64,000 nucleotides of DNA from Phoronis australis (taxonomy: Eukaryota > Phoronida > Phoronidae): the NCBI GenBank assembly GCA_002633005.1, contig NMRA01000299.1, positions 473,327 to 537,326 of the forward strand, written 5' to 3'. A program made the position numbers and the translations under genes. Positions 34,347 through 45,512 of this stretch are shown here, in pieces; position 1 is the first letter of the stretch; each line of letters opens with the position of its first letter. The notes under the pieces are model-generated. The model had not been told where the DNA came from and made no database searches. It saw nothing but the letters and a program-made list of their open reading frames with translations.

Positions 34347-34366
34347 GATGATCAAATTCGGTACAA
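34203..34366 (-). CDS. Dehydrogenase exon 1 (start codon 34344-34346)
   Basis: It is bounded by acceptor TTTGCAG on the 5' side and donor GTAAGT, so a non-coding leader exon must lie upstream. The first in-frame ATG after the acceptor starts MQKLMNQCSNDNYTCIDNAP. The exon ends with PRGGAIVR in phase 0, a family-typical lead into the VxYAGxC block of the next exon. Confidence 0.8.
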
Positions 34367-35035
34367 CTGCAAAGAAATTAATTCATCACCATATCAACTG
34401 TCGTAACTGTATCTTCGACGAGATGGAAACTCAGTTATTTCAGTCCAAATTTGGCACCCTCCATTTAAAAAACACGAGCCTGGCATAAATACACATACAG
34501 TAAAATAGTAAGGAGTGAAGTGGCACCATATGTGTAACCATTTCTTAACTGGTAGAAGTTGGCATCTCTAACCATGCAGTAGGCTTATTCAGAAACACAA
34601 AACTAAACCTTGGCTTCTTGGCACTAATGTTCACACTGGAAAAATATATGCGACATCGCCAGGGTCTAGTGTTGGAGTACTAGTACTTAACAAGAATTTC
34701 CCCCAAAATTTACCTAGTCATGGAAAATACTGGCCACAATGGATTTGCCAAATTCCCAAATAACTAGTTCTAGTATCACAACAATAGACAGGTACCACAC
34801 AAAGATCATATACACAAGTGTGTCCCTATACAGAAGAGCATAAAATTAGCTGACAGCTAGAGGTCATCTGCAAATGACTGGGCAACAAATAGGTTAAGGT
34901 TATGTCCAACCATATTTAGTGACCCCCATTCTAACCTGTATATCAAAAAACTAAGCTTTGTCAACTACTAATAATAAACTCAAACAGTCAAGCAGAGCCT
35001 GTTTTAATATTTAGCTTAGCACTTGCTGGCCTCAT
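34367..35035. other. Upstream of dehydrogenase exon 1, no feature recognised
   Basis: The acceptor at 34367-34377 shows that transcription starts somewhere upstream, but neither the leader exon nor a promoter could be identified. Confidence 0.35.
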
Positions 35036-35039
35036 CTGC

Positions 35040-35700
35040 TAAAAAACGTTCGAGAATTGTTTCGGTAAGACCGATATGTCACTCATTGAGTCGCCGGGTG
35101 AGTGGATGCGTGACCCTAGTGTAACAGCTATTTTCCAGAAGATTCGGGGTGTAAGGGTGCGAATGTGTTCACTATGAGGTGCATTCCACGGTTTCATTTT
35201 TATGTTTACACATAGTTTAATCATTGAATTTTGTTGTCTGCAGGTCCATTTTCTGTTAGTCATAGAAATTTTGCTTTTATCGGAAGGTTTGTCTTATTTG
35301 TAACATTTTGCGTTACAGATGTGAATTTTTTCATAATTTTTTCTACAGACATGAAGAAATAAATGCCAAAATTGTTTTAATATATCATTTGTTAAACAAG
35401 AAGTATACTAACAGATGAAACTACCTGATTTTTTGATTAGTATTTCCAATTAAACTTTCAAATTAGTGAAAGTCACATCTGCAACATTTAAGTAACAAAA
35501 GTTTTGATTTTAGGAAAAAAGTAAATCAAGTTTAACACAATTTAATTTTCTCTTTATTCACCCTAATCAACAAAATTTAGCAAAATTTCTCAAATGTATC
35601 TAAATCCAGTTCCACAAAAATCAAAAACATTTCAAGTCACATCTGTAACAGTTTGTTACAGATGTGACATGATGTAAGAAATGTGACCATCTTTTGCAGC
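35040..35700 (+). repeat. Repeat R5, copy a, with recurring GTCACATCTGTAACA motif
   Basis: It holds four copies of a GTCACATCTGTAACA-like word in either orientation: 35312-35324, 35472-35486, 35636-35650 and 35654-35668. The last two are exact inverse copies around a 3-base loop. A GCATTCCACGG word near 35180 also occurs inverted near 39940 beside further copies of the motif. Confidence 0.55.
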
Positions 35701-36070
35701 CACTAAGTAAAGATTTACTTTTCATGACTTAATTTTTAAAAGGTTTGTATGATCAATTGGAACAAATATCTATGAAGAATTGTTAAAGCCACTGTTAATC
35801 ATCTACTGAGCCAAGTACTCCCCGTTTAGCGATAGTTCAAGGCTAACCGTAACGTCGAAACACACTGTGGTGAAGAACATATGCACTGAAAGTCCCCTTC
35901 ATTCACTATAGCCACCAGCTGAAAAATTCACAAACTTTACCCGAAGCACCAGCTGAAAATCCGCCCACTTCACCAGAGGCATATCCCCCTTCATCAGAGG
36001 GACTGATAAGTGTTTTTTCTGTCAGTGATTTTGTGGTTGTTAAGTTCCGACGTATTCGTTTCAAGCAAGA

Positions 36071-36870
36071 TGTTCCATCAAAACTGGAATTACGGTGTTA
36101 AGCAGATAGACCAGAGTCAAAAACGTACTACCGCACCTTCAAAACAGCTAACCAGCCCGAAAAACACAAACTCCGACCTCAAAAACAGAAACCCTGGGGA
36201 TCGGAAAGGACACCAAGGACCGAAACACCACTCCCGTACTTGCTTTATTAGTACTCTGTGCTCATACGACTTGCATCAATTTCACATTTTGATGAAACAA
36301 TAAATCTTCTTATTTTAAATAGTTGATGTGATATGTTGTTTCAGACAACTTAGGACCGATTCATAGCAAAAAAAGTGTTGATTTTTAAATCGCGGTTGTG
36401 TGTACAGTGTGCTAGACATGGTGAACAATGAAAAATGGCATGTGCTTGAGTGTTGGATGCCACAATGGTCACAGAATTCTGAGGGATTATCTACCAAAAA
36501 AGCATGTGAGTTCAGAAATTCCGATTCCAAATTTAGTGATGATTGAGGAGTTGAAGTAACTCTTCTTGAGGACAAGAACAGTAACGTTGGTGACCACAAA
36601 TTGCACGAGTTTTAAGCAACAAGTCAACACAACGTAAGTTCCATTTTATTATTGTTAATCTTTAACAAATGCAGAAAACAAATGGAAAGTACTAGAAAAT
36701 GCTCAGTTTGAGGCTATTGACGTTGTCTTAGAAAATTTGAAAAATTGTCCAGGTTCCCTATTTGATCACTGAGGTTCGTGTTTTAAAAGCCGGGTTTGAT
36801 TTTCGGGCTGGTTAGCTGTTTTGACTCCGGGATATTTGTTTTAAGCTAGGATTCCAATTTCGATGGAACA
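36071..36870. repeat. Fold-back element with about 110-bp inverted arms
   Basis: The left arm (36071-36185) and right arm (36765-36870) are inverted copies. They share TCCAT, AACTGGAAT/ATTGGAAT, GAGTCAAAA and a long exact AACAGCTAACCAGCCCGAAAA-type word. About 580 bases lie between them. A small non-autonomous DNA element is the simplest reading. Confidence 0.65.
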
Positions 36871-37066
36871 ATTGTGTCCTAGGAGCTCAAACGTTGCACA
36901 GACCATGATGGTTGAAAGAGATGGTATCGAAGTCACTGTCATGAGAACAACGGATGGTAACAAGACTGCGTTCAGTTTACCAGCACAAGACGACACCACA
37001 TGGATTGACCTGGACCAAATAATCAAAAAACTGCCCGTTCTGCATATCGATCATTGCTCAGAATAA
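36863..37066 (+). CDS. Unrecognised open frame, possible terminal exon
   Basis: The frame encodes MVERDGIEVTVMRTTDG then TAFSLPAQDDTTWIDLDQII and ends at TAA (37064-37066). The composition looks like real coding sequence, and a CCTAG acceptor-like site stands near 36881. No family was recognised, and no upstream exon was found. It overlaps the right arm of the fold-back by a few bases. Confidence 0.25.
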   Translation: MEQLCPRSSNVAQTMMVERDGIEVTVMRTTDGNKTAFSLPAQDDTTWIDLDQIIKKLPVLHIDHCSE

Positions 37067-37272
37067 TTTACAAGGACAAGCAACTGTCGCAGCCTAAACA
37101 AACATTTAATTCTAAGATTTTAGCTCAGTACGTCATGTCAGCATTTCACGTCACTTTGTAATTGTACGTGTATGAGTGTTTATGTTGGCCTTAGTTAGTT
37201 GTACCTGATTTACTCCTGTTACTAAACTCAACTTTTTCAAGGTGGTTTAAGGACTTACTTGGTATAGTTTTT

Positions 37273-37835
37273 ACTTGGCGAAATAAATTTCGCCAAGTAT
37301 ATTGCTCTGACACTATGTTTGTTTTTTTTTGTTTTTTTTTTTGTTTGTTCGCACGATACAGGTCGCAATTTTCGTCCGATCATCACGAAATTTACACATA
37401 ACACGTACTTTCGGAAGTCCTGGAAGCCTATTGTTTTTCGTCAAAATCGGATCCAAGATGGCGGCTGTGGCGGCCATTTTGTTTTCATTTAAAGGTTCAA
37501 ATGCTTCTGGAGGCTACAATTTTTTACGTAAAAGGCTAAGAATCGGCACAATAAGTGGACCGGAAGTTTGCTACAAGCATACCGGAAATTGTTTACTTCC
37601 GATTAAAGATGGCGGAAATATCGGCGATCGCGCATGCGCACCTCAATTTTGGCCTAAAAACGTTTTCTCCTGTAGAGGGCGCACTATAAGGCCAATTCCT
37701 ATGAAGTTTTGCGGATATAAGTTTTTTGTGAAATGCTATTATATCAACCCAAAAAACCGGAAGTTGCATTCAAGATGGCGGATCTTGTGCATGTTGACCT
37801 ATTTTCAGTCGTACGTAAATGCTATTTAAACGGGT
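37273..37835 (+). mobile_element. Element R6 (ACTTGGCG family), copy a, 3' end missing
   Basis: It begins with a near-palindrome (ACTTGGCGAAATAAATTT then CGCCAAGT, 37273-37298) followed by TATTGCTCTGACAC. The body matches copies b and c: TTTGTTCGCAC, CACGAAATTTACACATAAC, CAAGATGGCGGC, GCGGCCATTTTG, GGCGATCGCGCATGCGCA, AACGTTTTCTCC and TAGAGGGCGC. The expected right end was not found; an N at 37840 lies near the break. Confidence 0.75.
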
Positions 37836-37849
37836 GAAGNAAACAGTTT

Positions 37850-39490
37850 AAATGAACGCGCCACTCACGATTCGCACCCGAAGAAACACCGCCATTTTGA
37901 ACTTGCCGCGAACCCGGAAGTACAATGCATTCAGGAACCCAGGCCGAGAAAACGCCGTCAGTGCGACTCGAGCAGTGCCTGTACTGTTACCAGCCAGCAA
38001 ACGGGGATAAATGATCGACAGCGCGCCTTAATTTTAATAAAATCAAACTACAGACAATTTTATCGAATTTGCTGAAGAAATGTGGCGAATAAATTTTGAC
38101 AGAAATTATTTTGCCAGACTCGGGACGGCAGCCTATCGGACCCGGTGCGGATCGAGACCAGACACTGGCGAACGGTAAATGCATGCGGTTGCAAGCTGTT
38201 TTGTCGAAGTAAAATGGTCAAATGATAAATGCTGCATATATTCAAGGATAGTTTCAGATACTTGCATGAAATTAGGGGCTGGTTAGTCCTGTGTCACACT
38301 GCCGCGGCAGACCTTAGTTAGCCTCAGTCACCAGCTACCAGTGAAGACTATAGTCAAAATACACTGAGCTTGTCAGTAGGCCAAGACTACCCTTAGGCCT
38401 AACTGGTCGCTGGCCACCAACACAAAAAACACAAAAATTGAACAATAAAAAGTTTCTTTTTTGTAGCAACGTTTGTCAAAATGTATCAACGTTAAATCTT
38501 TACAAATTACAAAGTAGCCGATTGAACATGCCTTTCAGTTCAGCAAAAGTCGACATTGTAGGTGCCGCCAGAAATGAGACGAAGTCCAACGGGAATTGTG
38601 AGCACATTTATCACTTAATGAGTAACAACTGCGAGGCTGAAATTTGGTTAAACACTGCTAAATCGTGCAGAATAGTAAGTAAAGTTATGTCTAACTAAAT
38701 GTCAGCGTAATTTGTTGGCAAAAACAATTTACACAAAGTTTTAAACTCGTAACTCATCCCGCTGTGCTCCAATATGGCCGACGCGATCCAAACAAAGTGA
38801 CCCAAATTTCGCCACAAAACTTGCAATAACTTTACAGTGCTTGCCCCGATTTTGATACTTTTTCGATTTTTACTAAGTAGAATGTACTACCTTTCCGATG
38901 ATAGCAGTGTACTTTTTCAAAACGAGGAAAAAATATAACTGAAAAAAATAGGTTCGACCCATATTGGTTCCTAGGTTCCACCGGCCTACATAAGGAACTA
39001 AACATCAATGCTATTTTAACATACTAAGTACGCGTAACATTCCAAAAAAAATCAACGACCACAAACTACAAATACACTACATATGCAAACGAATCACGAT
39101 ATATTACTAATAAAACAATATAATGAAGACTTTTCGAGCAAGCCATAGCACATTCAGTTACAAGGAAAAAATGGCGGCGTTCAGGACAAGTTCCTGAACT
39201 GATGAGCCGGAAATGTGGGTATGGAAATAACCGATGACAACCGGTAATCATACGCTCAGAGAAAAGGGTCAAATACGGTTGAAAAATCGCTATTGGCAAG
39301 AAAGGCGAAAAGAATGTAAAGAAAAGGTGTCGAAAATAAGATTTTATGTAGTAAGTATTTTCGGATACTAGAACCACATGGGCAGTTTGCAACAAGGACT
39401 TCAAGACTCCATCTATCAAAAACACTAAAATAGTTTACCCACAACCCTTACATACACTTAATGGGATTTTATCAGCTTTGTTTTCATTAA
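37850..39490. other. No gene recognised
   Basis: Short open frames (37987-38245 minus, 38438-38698 plus, 39066-39444 minus) lack similarity and splice context. No repeat family was matched. Confidence 0.3.
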
Positions 39491-40192
39491 AATTGCATTT
39501 TACAACTCTGTATAATGCAAGTGCCAAATAGTCACATCTGTTACAGTCACATTATTAACGCACGTGGTTTTTTTAAATTGCTCATAATTATACAAAGACT
39601 TGATTTTAGTTCAAAAACCTTTTCTTCATGTTATAGCCAAATAAACAGTTAAATTATCTATAGGGAAACTAGTTCCATATTATGAAAGACAGAACAGAGT
39701 TTTTAGACAAACCACCATTAGCATATTGACCATGGCATTTTCGGTCACATCTGTAACACTAATTAAAAGTAAATTTTAGTACATTTGTAATGTGCAGAAT
39801 TAAAAACTTTTGATACCTGAAGTGCTTCCATCAAGTGTGTAATGTTTACTTAGAATTTCTTACAATTGTGATGCTTCACTAATTTTATATTGGAATTTAA
39901 AGTGTCTGAATGTCACTTCTGTAACGAAACCAATACCGTGGAATGCACCATCAGTGGGTCATTTTGACTTTAAAAACACCAATTATGATTAGCTAAATAA
40001 TTTCTCTTAAAAATAATGCACAAGTTTTATATAGTATTAGAAACTTTTGGAAATTAGTGCCAATATTTATTTCTTGCCGATGCTGTGTTACCCGTTTCAT
40101 GAATAGATAGTTCCCGACTAAATGTCTTCGATGACAGCCGGTACATCATGCAGCGCGCGCTTCTTGGCCGTGTGCTAACACTGGCTGAGTTT
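39490..40192 (-). repeat. Repeat R5/R4 copy, inverted
   Basis: It carries GTCACATCTGTTACA (39531), GTCACATCTGTAACA (39744) and GTCACTTCTGTAAC (39912), then CCGTGGAATGCACC. From 39948 to 40192 it matches 23868-24118 in reverse (CCAGTGTTA, GAAGACATTTAGTCGGGA, ATGAAACGGGTA, AATATTGGCACTAATTTCC). This links R4 and R5 as parts of one larger family. Confidence 0.6.
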
Positions 40193-40194
40193 TT

Positions 40195-41901
40195 ACTTGG
40201 CGGAATTCCGCCAAGTATGTTGCTCTGACAGCAAGTGTTTGTTCGCTCTCTACAGGTCGCAATTCTGGTCCGATTTTCACGAAATTTGCACAAAACATGT
40301 AGATCGGGAATCACTGGAACGCTATTGTTTTTGGTCATGATCGGATACAAAATGGCGGACGTGGCGGCCATTTTGTATCCGATTTCACAGTCAAATACTC
40401 GTAGAGGCCGCATTTTTCGACCTGCATGGCTGAAAATCGGTACGAATGTACTAGAACGCATGTGCTACAATTGTGCAGAAAATCGTTGACTTCCGGTTTA
40501 AAGATGGCGGAAATATTGGACGTGGCGCATGCGCACCCCGAAATATGGCTAAAAACGTTTTCTCCTGTAGAGGGCGCAATTGCAAACCAATCACTTTCAA
40601 ACTGGTCACGTGTTTGTTGAGTTTAATAAGCTTTTATAAAAAATTATTGAACCGGAAGGCACCTTCAAGATGGCGGCTGTGGGGCATGTTCACACGGTTT
40701 CAATCGCTCTGGTGTCGCATTTTTTATGGGAAGAGCAAATGACGTGAATTTTTGCATGTGGATTCCTTGAAATATGGCCTTTCAAAAAGTCTGCGAGAGC
40801 GTATTTCTCAGACTTACCGTTTTCGAGTTATTTGACTTTAAATTTCAAAAAAAAAAAACGGCAAATTTTCAATTTTCTCGAAATGTTTTTGGATTTTTGC
40901 CAAACTACCACTTTAGATAGAGATTTGAACGGGCTTTCAGAAGATATTTTCCATTTTGACTACGACGTCTACTTTTCGAATTATTCGAGATTTTCGGATA
41001 CCGTTGTTCCTTCGGTCACACGCAGCTGGCTGGCTTTCAGCCCACTTTGTTTTGGTTATGCCTAGTTGACCCAGACTGACCCAGCCAGCACTGTCCTACT
41101 TTAAAGCATGGCTCGTCCGTCATGTTGCGCCATCTATTGTTCTTTATTGTAGTTGATTGTACGCTCTCTATTTGATTTTTTGCTAGTCACATGAATGTTA
41201 TCGTGTTTGACAAACTACCACTTTAGATAGAGTTTTGAACGGGCTTTCAGATGATAATTTTCATTTTGCGCTACGATGTCTTCTTTTTGAATTATTTGAG
41301 ATTTTCGAATACCGTTGTTCCTTTGGTCACACGCAGCTGGCTGGCTTTCAGTTCACTTTGTTTTGATTATGCCTAGTTGACCCAGACTGACCCAGCCAGC
41401 ACTGTTCTACTGTAGACTGGACCGTCATGTGGCGCCATCTAGTGTTCTTTATTGTAGTTGATTGTATGCTCTCTATTTGATTTTTTGCTAGTCACATGAA
41501 TGTTAACGTGTTTGACAAACTACCACTTTAGATAGAGTTTTGAATGGGCTTTCAGATGATAATTTCCATTTTGCGCTACGACGTCTACTTTTTGAATTAT
41601 TTGAGATTTTCGGATACCGTTGTTCCTTCGGTCACGTATGCACTCAGCTGGCTGGCTTTCATTTCACTTTGTTTTGATTATGCCTAGTTGACCCAGACTG
41701 ACCCAGCCAGCACTGTTCTACTGTAGACTGGGCAGTCATGTGGCGCCATCTATTGTTCTTTATTGTAGTTCATTGTATGCTCTCTATTTGATTTCGTCGC
41801 TAGTCACATGAATGTTACCGTGTTATCTATTATTGCCGCCTTGATCGTCATGATTGTCGTCGTCGCTCTCATTGTCGTCTTTTCGATTAATTCCGCCAAG
41901 T
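40195..41901 (+). mobile_element. Element R6, copy b, complete, with internal triplication
   Basis: The left end is a perfect 22-bp palindrome (40195-40216; half-site ACTTGGCGGAA). The right end, AATTCCGCCAAGT (41889-41901), is one inverted half of it, so the ends act as terminal inverted repeats. A perfect 16-bp hairpin lies at 40341-40382. From 40901 to about 41823 a 305-310 base segment is repeated three times. No transposase is seen, so this is a non-autonomous DNA element of unknown superfamily. Confidence 0.75.
40901..41823 (+). repeat. Three tandem copies of a ~305-bp unit inside R6 copy b
   Basis: The word CAAACTACCACTTTAGATAG starts the units at 40901, 41211 and 41516 (periods 310 and 305). 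Each unit carries CACACGCAGCTGGCTGGC-like, GACCCAGACTGACCCAGCCAGC-like and GCGCCATCTA words with few differences, which suggests fairly recent expansion. Confidence 0.9.
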
Positions 41902-41977
41902 GTCGCTCTTCCGAGCGCTCTCGTTTTACTTGTCGAAATAAATTTCGCCAAGTATGTTGCTCTTCCACTTAGTTTTT

Positions 41978-42991
41978 ACTTGGCGAAATAAATTTCGCCA
42001 AGTATATTGCTCTGACACTAAGTTTTTTTTTGTTTGTTCGCACTATACAGCTCGCAATATTCGTCCGATCATCACGAAATTTACACATAACACGTACTTT
42101 CGGAAGTACTGGAAGCCTATTGTTTTTCGTCAAAATCGGATACAAGATGGCGGCTGCGGCGGCCATTTTGTTTCCATTTAAAGGTTCAAATGCTTCTGGA
42201 GGCTACAATTTTTTACGTAGAAGGCTAAGAATCGGCAAAGTAAATGGACTGGATGCTTGCTACAAGTATACCGGTAATTGTTTACTTCCGGCCAAAGATG
42301 GCGGAAATATCGGCGATCGCGCATGCGCACCACGATTATGGCTTAAAAACGTTTTCTCCTCTAGAGGGCGCATTATCAGACCAATGCCTTCGAATTTTTA
42401 CAGGTATTAGTTTCTTGTAACATGCTATTATACAAAGCCAAAAAACCGGAAGTTGCGTTCAAGATGGCAGATATGGCGCATGTTGACCCATTTTCAGTCG
42501 TCTGGAGTGCGATTTTAAACGGGAAGAGAAAAAGACGTGATTTTTTGCATGTAGATTTTTTGAAGTATTATCTTTCAAATGGTCTATAACAATTTTTTCT
42601 CAGACTTACCGTTTTCGAGTTATTTGACTTTGAAATTCTTAAAAAAACGCAAAATTTCATTTTTTTTCGAAAACTTCACGGAATTAGGCGATACCATCAG
42701 TTTAGATAGAGCTTTGCATGGGGTTTCAGAAGATGCTTTCCATTGTTCTCTACGACGTCTACTTTTCGAGTTATTTGAGATTTTCTGATAACGCTGCTCC
42801 TTTGTTGAGCGCTCTTGCTGCATTCAGGTTGGTTTAGCTTCTATTGAACTAGACTGCAACCTATTTCTAAATGATTTATGACATCTAAATTCGTCATATG
42901 AATGTTATGATGTTCTTCATCATGGCCACCACCATCATCATATTCGTCATCATCTCCGACGTCGTCTTTTCTTCAGTTAATTTCGCCAAGT
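41978..42991 (+). mobile_element. Element R6, copy c, complete
   Basis: Left palindrome 41978-42003, right end TTAATTTCGCCAAGT ending at 42991. The body is colinear with copies a and b but has one copy of the segment that is triplicated in b. A lone left-end remnant of another copy lies at 41928-41953, between copies b and c. Confidence 0.75.
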
Positions 42992-43015
42992 GAATCACAA
43001 ATTGAGTTTTAGGCA

Positions 43016-43184
43016 CAGGCGTCCTCAGCTTCTGATCGTCCCCAATACACTACATATAATACTAAAGGTATGACACTCCAGACTAGAAATTCCACGGGTG
43101 CTTCACTTCAGCCGTCCATAGCAAACATAAAACTCAATAAATTTACACAAAACAGAGGTTCAACAAACCATGAAGAAATTGCCG
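43016..43184 (+). CDS. Exon of an unrecognised gene (copy inverted at 45349-45512)
   Basis: It is bounded by acceptor TTTTAGGCACAG and donor GTGAGT. The open frame starts ASSASDRPQYTTYNTKG, continues SLQPSIANIKLNKFTQNRGS and ends in phase 1. The strong conservation between this exon and its inverted copy argues that it is a functional or recently duplicated exon. The family is not recognised. Confidence 0.5.
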
Positions 43185-43236
43185 GTGAGTTACAGAAGTT
43201 CTCAATAGTTTTTCTACTGGCGGCTTAGGCAATGAC

Positions 43237-44009
43237 CATCGCCTCTGTTGGCCCGAAGCAGAGGCGATGTAGAGGCTATAAGCGCTCTGTACGCCGGAAG
43301 CTTTTCGGCGAATTATGCCTCGCACCGACTAAACCATCAAAGTCACGTTGTTACAAATACCTTTTGCGCATAGAGGAACACCTTAGGAGGTTGTCGATGT
43401 GTTTAATTCCTTCCAACTCGAACAAATACTCCCGTTATGAANNNNNNNNNNNNNNNNNNNNNNNNNNNNNNNNNNNNNNNNNNNNNNNNNNNNNNNNNNN
43501 NNNNNNNNNNNNNNNNNNNNNNNNNNNNNNNNNNNNNNNNNNNNNNNNNNNNNNNNNNNNNNNNNNNNNNNNNNNNNNNNNNNNNNNNNNNNNNNNNNNN
43601 NNNNNNNNNNNNNNNNNNNNNNNNNNNNNNNNNNNNNNNNNNNNNNNNNNNNNNNNNNNNNNNNNNNNNNNNNNNNNNNNNNNNNNNNNNNNNNNNNNNN
43701 NNNNNNNNNNNNNNNNNNNNNNNNNNNNNNNNNNNNNNNNNNNNNNNNNNNNNNNNNNNNNNNNNNNNNNNNNNNNNNNNNNNNNNNNNNNNNNNNNNNN
43801 NNNNNNNNNNNNNNNNNNNNNNNNNNNNNNNNNNNNNNNNNNNNNNNNNNNNNNNNNNNNNNNNNNNNNNNNNNNNNNNNNNNNNNNNNNNNNNNNNNNN
43901 NNNNNNNNNNNNNNNCTGGTTTAACATCCATTATGACGAAGATGAGGCTGTGTACACCTTTCGGCTGATGGACGACTTCAGTCAAGGAGATCTCGAAGTG
44001 CTAGAATAA
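43237..44009 (+). CDS. Unrecognised gene fragment across assembly gap, terminal part
   Basis: Left of the gap an open frame runs to 43441 (GPKQRRCRGYKRSVRRKLFGE then RCYKYLLRIEEHLRRLSM). Right of it the frame WFNIHYDEDEAVYTFRLMDD...GDLEVLE ends with TAA (44007-44009). The last part resembles a Tudor/Agenet-like strand pattern (aromatic, Y-D-x-D), but that is a weak impression. Whether both sides belong to one exon cannot be told, because 474 bases are N. Confidence 0.4.
43442..43915. other. Assembly gap (N)
   Basis: 474 consecutive N bases. Any open frame running through this interval is an artefact. Confidence 0.99.
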
Positions 44010-44025
44010 CTCCATGTTGTAAATA

Positions 44026-44327
44026 GGTACTCCACTGACTTACAATAGTCTGTGAAAGGGTTTGGCCTCCCTTCCTTGAGGATGCCACAAGTCTGCATAA
44101 GGTACTCCACTGACTTTGTCAGTGAAAGGGTTTGGCCCCCCTTCCTTGAGGATGCCACAAGTCTCTAAGGTACTCCACTGACTTTGTCAGTGAAAGGGTT
44201 TGGCCCCCCTTCCTTGAGGATGCCACAAGTCTGTGTAAGGTGCTCTACTGACTGTCTCTTTACTTGAAGGTACTCCACTGTCAATTTTCAGTGAAAGGGT
44301 TTGGCCCCCCTTCCTTGAGGATGCTTT
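44026..44327 (+). repeat. Tandem ~70-bp hairpin repeats after a stop codon
   Basis: Units start at 44026, 44101, 44169, 44239 (partial) and 44269. Each has GGTACTCCACTGAC, then GTGAAAGGGTTTGGCC and CCTTCCTTGAGGATGC. In units 2 and 3 CACTGAC pairs perfectly with GTCAGTG around a TTT loop (44108-44124). The array begins 17 bases after the stop at 44009, so it is probably in a 3' untranslated region. Confidence 0.85.
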
Positions 44328-44329
44328 GA

Positions 44330-45167
44330 GAACTTTATTTATTTGTCCATCATACATTCCTTTTTGTGTTCATATCACTTAAGACAACTTTATAAATATG
44401 GCAGTTGTTGATACAGCGTGAACATTCCTGGATGGCTCAAGACAGGGTCTTCATTTTATTGCATTTATGTGGAAAGTTTATGTTAAAGTTGTATTTATTT
44501 TTGTCTTCAGAAGCTTGTATTAAACTATTCAATTGATCATACTTGTCATCAATACATTATTTAAATGTTAATCTTTAATTTTTATTTAATGTAGTTGATT
44601 TTGACAAAGTTATGTCGGTCACAAACTGCATGTTAACAAAAAATCACAAAATAATATCAGTAATTTGCTCAACCAATTATCAAATTTTAAATTTCCTGAT
44701 GAAAAATCTCTTTAAAATGACACCTTATTTGACTTTTTCCTTGCGTAATTCTTATTTTATGCCAATTTGAAATAGCAAAATTGTACGTTGTGACTTTTCT
44801 TTGTCGGCTGGGTTCACTTTAAGGTCAATATCTTTGCACAGCAATGTCCAATCAAAATGATTTTTATGGCAAATTATTTATCATAAAAAGTTGTTTAAAA
44901 TGATGTATCACATGTTTTTCTATGTTACTTAGTTTTGAATTCATAATATTTTAAAATCACAAATTCTATTTGACAGAATTTTTACCAAAAATTTTGACAC
45001 GAAAATGACGTTTTCTCTGGAACCATAAGTCCAATTTAAAAAATTTTTCAACCGTTCTCTTAGTCTCGTAGAGAGCTTTCTAATGATGTATATTACATGC
45101 ACATTTTCTAAATTTTTAAAAAAATGCTGTTCTCCCTACAAGTAATACATTTTTGGAATCACCATGA
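44330..45167. other. No gene recognised
   Basis: Strongly AT-rich sequence without exon or repeat similarity. It may be the rest of the 3' UTR of the gene ending at 44009, followed by intergenic DNA. Confidence 0.3.
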
Positions 45168-45512
45168 TCACCCTGACGAGAGGATCCAGAAAATGTTATT
45201 ATCAAGTATGTATGTTAATGGAGTCGGATTGTAAACAATAACCGGGGCTTTTTGTGAACATTTTTGTTCTTTGACTGCGAATTTCTTACGAAGTCGCCGG
45301 AACAGGACACCGTGAATGGTATTGGCCATTGGGAGAAAGAACAATTCTTCATAGTTTGTTGAACCTCTGTTTTGTGTAAATTTATTGAGTTTTATATTTG
45401 CTATGGACGGCTGAAGTGAAGCACCCGTGGAATTTCTAGTCGGGAGTGTCATACCTTGTAGTATTATATGTAGTGTATTGGGGACGATCAGAAACTGAAG
45501 ACGCCTGTGGTT
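45168..45512 (-). pseudogene. Inverted copy of the 43016 exon
   Basis: The part 45349-45512 matches 43016-43178 at about 95 percent by eye in opposite orientation, including the acceptor (AAACCACAG). The reading frame stays open past the point where the left copy has its donor and runs to a stop near 45168, with no similarity in that extension. It is a duplicated exon, perhaps part of a second gene copy or one side of an inverted duplication. Confidence 0.6.

Noticed and set aside
43232-44009. Open frames of 174-230 codons running through the gap
   Set aside because: They are made of N translated as X. Only the real sequence outside 43442-43915 was used.
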